A DNA stretch of 23,072 nucleotides, taken from the IMG/VR virus record IMGVR_UViG_3300025872_000317, positions 1 to 23,072 of that record. One strand, 5' to 3'. This document shows positions 19,892 to 23,072 of this stretch, piece by piece. The first letter of the stretch is position 1. Every line of letters begins with the position of its first letter. A model generated the notes under the pieces. That model was given only the letters and a program-made list of their open reading frames with translations. It made no database searches and was not told the origin of the DNA. The position numbers were made by a program, and so were the translations under genes. The DNA is from a virus.

Positions 19892-21340
19892 ATGCCGACT
19901 ATCAACCAGCTCCCGTCTATCGACGAAGTGTCAGGCGGCAACCAGATCCCGACCTATTACTCAGGCGGCGGTGATGCGAGGAAGATGTCGGTCAATCTGC
20001 TGCAGGACTATCTGCAGGACAATCTTAACTTCCCGGACAACGCTTCAGAAGTAACCTACAACCCCGCAGGCACCAGCGCGGTGGCGAGGACGGTGGAGTC
20101 GAAGCTACGCGACGTTGTGAGCGTTAAAGACTTCGGGGCGGTTGGGAATGGCGTGGCGGATGATACGGGGGCGATTCAGGCGGCGATTGATTACGTCTAC
20201 GGAATCGGCGGAGGAACTGTTGCTGGAGCATTGAACTGCAAAACAACCGCCACCTTGAAAATGGGTAAAAATGTTATTTTTTCAGGTGGTTCGATTGTAT
20301 GTTCTGCAACCAACGTTCCAATTATTCAAGTAGACAAAGACTCATTAAACTTTTTTTGGCAAATCAAAGACATGACGCTTGCGTATGCTGCGCAGCAAAC
20401 TGGGGCGTCTGCTGCTGCAATCCAAATATCAACAACCGGCAAGGTTGCTTACGAGTTTTTGATTGAAAACATTTTAGTAGACAAAGCGACATATGCGATT
20501 TATCTGCCAAACCTGACCAGTTGCCGCGCTTTTTTGGGGAGATTTGTAAACATTAACGCTAACAAATGTTCAGGAGCGGCATTCACAATTTACGGCGATC
20601 TATCTGGCGGAGCAAATACAACGCTTTCATTTATTGACTGCTGGTCTGTACAGACCGTTGGGTCTGAAATTGCAGGCTCTTCGTTGTGTGATATCAGAAA
20701 CACGCAAAACGTATACATAAACAACTTGGCCGGGGATCATCTTCAGGGAGCAACTCTTGCAAAGTTTGTTTCTTGTAGCGCCGTTATTGACGCGATGGCT
20801 CTTGAGTCATGCGACCAATCTGCGTCGTCTGGATTGCTTAACACCTACAATTTTAGCGGCGGAAATTATGTTGTTGGTACGCTCACAACGACAGATAACA
20901 ACATCAATATCAGCGGATCCGCAAGCGCCTCTATGGTTCGTGTTGACAGCAGCGCACAAGTAAACATTGGGTTGCTTGAAAACAAAAACACAAGCGTCAC
21001 TGACACCAGCTCGGACAACTACTACACAGTTTCGATAGACGGCACCGGGTTTGTTAGAAACGAGCAGTGGAAATCAACTGGATATACTCCTGCAATCAGC
21101 ACAAATGAATTTGCAGCAAACGTCAGGAAGCGCGTTGAACGGTTAAACGGAATTGATTACACGCGATTCGAGGGCGGAAAGCTTGTTATTTACGGAACAG
21201 CCGCTCCAACCACCGGCACTTATGCTGTTGGTGATCAGCTGATCAACACTGCTCCAGTGGCCGGAGGCAATGTTGGCTGGGTCTGTACAACTGCAGGAAC
21301 ACCCGGCACTTGGAAAACATTTGGTGCTATTTCTGCGTAA
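19892..21340 (+). CDS. tailspike-like receptor-binding protein 3 (shorter beta-helix)
   Basis: 482 residues. GAGG nine bases upstream. The N-terminal module MPTINQLPSIDEVSGGNQIP, ARKMSVNLLQDYLQDNLNFP and RTVESKLRDVVSVKD leads to DFGAVGNGVADD (80-91) and AIQAAIDYVYGIGGGTVAGA, the usual start of a pectate-lyase-superfamily helix. The central strands do not visibly align with tailspikes 1 and 2. The C-terminus differs too: after RKRVERLNGIDYTRFEGGKL comes GTAAPTTGTYAVGDQLINTA, PVAGGNVGWVCTTAGTPGTW, a small beta cap common on phage fibres. So only the anchor is shared, giving a third specificity on the same platform. The central DNA is AT-rich. Function by fold and context. Confidence 0.82.
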   Translation: MPTINQLPSIDEVSGGNQIPTYYSGGGDARKMSVNLLQDYLQDNLNFPDNASEVTYNPAGTSAVARTVESKLRDVVSVKDFGAVGNGVADDTGAIQAAIDYVYGIGGGTVAGALNCKTTATLKMGKNVIFSGGSIVCSATNVPIIQVDKDSLNFFWQIKDMTLAYAAQQTGASAAAIQISTTGKVAYEFLIENILVDKATYAIYLPNLTSCRAFLGRFVNINANKCSGAAFTIYGDLSGGANTTLSFIDCWSVQTVGSEIAGSSLCDIRNTQNVYINNLAGDHLQGATLAKFVSCSAVIDAMALESCDQSASSGLLNTYNFSGGNYVVGTLTTTDNNINISGSASASMVRVDSSAQVNIGLLENKNTSVTDTSSDNYYTVSIDGTGFVRNEQWKSTGYTPAISTNEFAANVRKRVERLNGIDYTRFEGGKLVIYGTAAPTTGTYAVGDQLINTAPVAGGNVGWVCTTAGTPGTWKTFGAISA

Positions 21341-21350
21341 GGATTAACCC

Positions 21351-21551
21351 ATGTCCGAAATCGACCTTATAAAATTCGGCCAGCTGATCAACCAGGTAAA
21401 CACGCTTGAGGCGCAGGTTTCTGAGCTGCAGAGCGACATCAAGCAGCTTCTGGCGCTGGCGAATAAATCCAAAGGTTCGTTCATGGCGGGTATGATGCTG
21501 GCAAGCATCTTCGGGGCCGGGGTCACTTGGACCATCAACTTTTTTCGATAG
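21351..21551 (+). CDS. small coiled-coil, single-helix membrane protein (lysis-associated candidate)
   Basis: 66 residues with a perfect AAGGA seven bases before the ATG. MSEIDLIKFGQLINQVNTLE, AQVSELQSDIKQLLALANKS forms a coiled coil of about 40 residues (repeating hydrophobic positions I/L/V), followed by GSFMAGMMLASIFGAGVTWT, a single C-terminal transmembrane helix, ending INFFR. The layout is like XhlA/hemolysin-type phage membrane proteins found with holins. It could be a holin accessory, antiholin or membrane-anchored regulator; a spanin is less likely because there is no signal peptide or lipobox. It follows tailspike 3 by 10 bases and may work with the upstream holin-like protein. Confidence 0.7.
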   Translation: MSEIDLIKFGQLINQVNTLEAQVSELQSDIKQLLALANKSKGSFMAGMMLASIFGAGVTWTINFFR

Positions 21552-21560
21552 AGGTCTGAT

Positions 21561-21860
21561 ATGAGCGTAAATAATCAATTCAGCCAGCGGGTTGGCTCTA
21601 ACCAAGTCACGACGCCTGGGGCTACCAGTGCGAGCATCACGCTAGCCGCTAACGACAAGGCCGTTCGGCTGGTGAACTCGGGCGCCAACATCTGCCACGT
21701 GCGGATCGGTGAAGGCTCGCAGACGGCCACGACGGCCGACCTGCCGGTGCGCGCGGGTTCCGAGATTATCGTTCGCAAGCGCGACGGCGATGTTACCCTG
21801 GCGCATATCTCTGCCAGCGGCACGACGCTGCACGTAGCGACCGGCGAAGGCGGGCTGTGA
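21561..21860 (+). CDS. small conserved phage structural-type protein
   Basis: 99 residues with GAGG six bases before the ATG. It begins MSVNNQFSQRVGSNQVTTPG, then ATSASITLAANDKAVRLVNS, GANICHVRIGEGSQTATTAD, LPVRAGSEIIVRKRDGDVTL and ends GTTLHVATGEGGL. The xRLVNxGANxCxVRIGxGxQTATTADxPVxAGxxxxxxKGxGxxTxAxIxxxGTTLxxxTGEGG pattern is a compact beta protein I recognise from many phage tail or head-completion regions, without known function. A minor virion protein (plug or decoration) is the simplest reading. The stop overlaps the next GTG start (GTGA). Confidence 0.7.
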   Translation: MSVNNQFSQRVGSNQVTTPGATSASITLAANDKAVRLVNSGANICHVRIGEGSQTATTADLPVRAGSEIIVRKRDGDVTLAHISASGTTLHVATGEGGL

Positions 21861-22141
21861 AGAAAGACCCGCGCCTCGAGCGGGCTGGTGTCGCTGGCTA
21901 CAACAAGCCGAAAAAGACACCATCCCACCCGACAAAGAGCCATGTGGTCGTGGCCAAGGTCGGCGACGAGGTGAAGACTATTCGCTTCGGCCAGCAGGGC
22001 GTCTCAGGCTCTCCCAAGAAAGAAGGCGAGAGCAAAGCGGCGAAGGCCAGGCGCGAGTCGTTCAAGGCGCGGCATGCGAGCAATATCGCGAAGGGTAAGA
22101 TGTCGGCGGCGTGGTGGGCGGATCGCGTTAAGTGGAAATAA
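21857..22141 (+). CDS. small basic conserved phage protein upstream of gp10
   Basis: 94 residues from a GTG at 21857, with AAGG six bases upstream, overlapping the previous stop. It has MKKDPRLERAGVAGYNKPKK, HPTKSHVVVAKVGDEVKTI, RFGQQG, ESKAAKARRESFKARHASNI and AKGKMSAAWWADRVKWK. The phrase HPTKSHxVxAKxGxxxKxIRFGxQG...RxSFKARHxxNIxKGxMSAAxWAxxVKW is highly conserved among unrelated tailed phages, so this is a real gene, but its function is unknown. The strongly basic middle (KKEGESKAAKARRES) hints at nucleic-acid contact. It is 23 bases from the gp10-like gene. Confidence 0.75.
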   Translation: MKKDPRLERAGVAGYNKPKKTPSHPTKSHVVVAKVGDEVKTIRFGQQGVSGSPKKEGESKAAKARRESFKARHASNIAKGKMSAAWWADRVKWK

Positions 22142-22164
22142 AACAAAGTGGTGTATAAATAACC

Positions 22165-23072
22165 ATGCCGCAAATCCCCGTAATTCAAGGCATCTACACC
22201 GACAACACGCCCGACCTGCGCTCTAGCTACCCGGTTAACCTGGTTCCTGTCCCGCGAGAGTCTGGTATCTCGTCGGGCTTCCTGCGGCCTGCGGATGGTC
22301 TGGTGTCGAATGGCACCGGACCCGGCACTGATCGCGGTGGCATTGAGTGGAACGGAACACTCTACCGCGTGATGGGCACCAAGCTGGTGAGCATATCAAG
22401 CGCCGGTGCTGTCACTGTCTTGGGCGACGTTGGTGGTAGCGGGTACGTTACTTTTGACTACTCATTCGACCGGCTGGGGGTTGTTTCGTCAAACAACCTT
22501 TTCTACTGGGATGGAACGACACTGACGCAGGTCACAGACCCAGACCTCGGCCCTGTGCTCGACATGTGCTGGGTCGACGGTTACTTCATGACGACTGACG
22601 GCACCAGTTTGGTTGTGACGGAACTGACCGACCCGACTGCGGTTAATCCGTTAAAGTACGGATCTTCCGAGATCGACCCAGACCCGGTCGTGGCTCTGTT
22701 GAAGCTGCGCAACGAGGTCTACGCGCTTAACCGGCACACGATCGAAGTATTCGACAACATCGGCGGTGAGTTTTTTCCTTTCCAACGCATCGATGGCGCG
22801 CAGATCCAGAAAGGCGCCATCGGCACGTTCGGATGCTGCGTGTACCTCGAAACGGTCGCTTTCCTCGGCAGCGGCAAGAATGAAGCGCCAGGCATCTATC
22901 TCGGCGCTAACAGCACCGCCACCAAAATATCCACGCAGGAAATAGACGAGATCCTGCTCGGATACACAGAGACGCAGCTCGAAGGCGTAAAACTCGAGTC
23001 GCGCAACGATCGCTCGCATCAGCACCTATATATCCACCTTCCAGACCGGACGGTCGTATACGACGCGGCTGC
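22165..23072 (+). CDS. packaged DNA stabilisation protein (P22 gp10-like), partial
   Basis: 302 codons are visible and the frame is open at the window end; P22 gp10 is 472 residues. MPQIPVIQGIYTDNTPDLRS, SYPVNLVPVPRESGISSGFL and RPADGLVSNGTGPGTDRGGI match the P22 gp10 start (PVNMLxxPxxxxxSxGYLRxxPG...RGxxxN). Further on come LYRVMGTKLVSISSAGAVTV, VGGSGYVTFDYSFDRLGVV, NRHTIEVFDNIGGEFFPFQR, IQKGAIGTFGCCVYLE and HQHLYIHLPDRTVVYDAA, again gp10-like. The protein forms the tail hub layer below gp4 that keeps DNA in the head and holds the needle. The ribosome site is weak; TATAAAT lies just upstream. Here gp10 is separated from gp4 by about 6.5 kb of tailspike and lysis genes. Confidence 0.88.
   Translation, partial: MPQIPVIQGIYTDNTPDLRSSYPVNLVPVPRESGISSGFLRPADGLVSNGTGPGTDRGGIEWNGTLYRVMGTKLVSISSAGAVTVLGDVGGSGYVTFDYSFDRLGVVSSNNLFYWDGTTLTQVTDPDLGPVLDMCWVDGYFMTTDGTSLVVTELTDPTAVNPLKYGSSEIDPDPVVALLKLRNEVYALNRHTIEVFDNIGGEFFPFQRIDGAQIQKGAIGTFGCCVYLETVAFLGSGKNEAPGIYLGANSTATKISTQEIDEILLGYTETQLEGVKLESRNDRSHQHLYIHLPDRTVVYDAA

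Noticed and set aside
15655-21340. Diversity-generating retroelement acting on the tailspikes
   Set aside because: No reverse transcriptase and no template/variable repeat pair with adenine-biased differences is visible in the window. The variation between spikes is whole-domain, not point-wise.
1-23072. tRNA genes, CRISPR arrays, insertion sequences, attachment sites
   Set aside because: Scanning both strands by eye showed no cloverleaf-type pattern, no regularly spaced repeats with spacers, and no transposase or terminal inverted repeats. An automated tRNA search would be the decisive check.

Overview
The window is the early, packaging, head and tail region of a tailed double-stranded DNA phage (or prophage) with a P22-like virion plan, meaning a podovirus-type short-tailed phage. 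Five proteins support this: a P22-type portal, scaffold, coat (with its insertion domain), gp4-like tail accessory factor and gp10-like DNA-stabilisation protein. Most reading frames are GC-rich, tightly packed, often overlapping by 4 bases, and many have clear Shine-Dalgarno sites. A Gram-negative, probably proteobacterial host is likely, but the sequence alone does not name it. No integrase, CI-type repressor, tRNA, CRISPR or insertion sequence is visible, so lytic versus temperate lifestyle is undecided.

Layout. From 1 to 1569 a leftward operon encodes a 73-residue protein, a Sak4-like recombination ATPase, a DUF7173-like protein and a DUF669 protein (cut by the window edge). At 1611-1659 two divergent promoters occupy the same 36 bases inside a symmetric inverted repeat. 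Rightward from 1681 come a small Cro/YdaS-like regulator and a PrimPol-helicase replication protein. An intergenic block at 3695-3818 holds 11 copies of GGAAC/GTTCC and a large dyad, and is a candidate replication origin. A DUF3310 protein and a ParB-methyltransferase fusion follow.

From 5357 the morphogenesis genes run in P22 order: small and large terminase, portal, scaffold, coat, gp4, gp10. Two blocks that P22 lacks at these places are inserted. Between portal and scaffold (9379-12309) lie four accessory or probable virion genes, including a glycine-rich adhesin-like protein and a 21-residue-repeat protein. Between gp4 and gp10 (15655-22141) lie three tailspike-like genes sharing an N-terminal module, a two-helix holin candidate between the second and third, a small coiled-coil membrane protein and two small proteins. 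A strong intrinsic terminator follows the coat gene.

The genes probably work together as follows. The small regulator balances the divergent early operons. PrimPol-helicase, Sak4 and DUF669 serve replication and recombination, and the methyltransferase modifies DNA. The terminase fills a P22-like capsid, gp4 and gp10 plug it, and a set of modular tailspikes gives receptor binding. The AT-richer central parts of the tailspikes and of the methyltransferase indicate module exchange.
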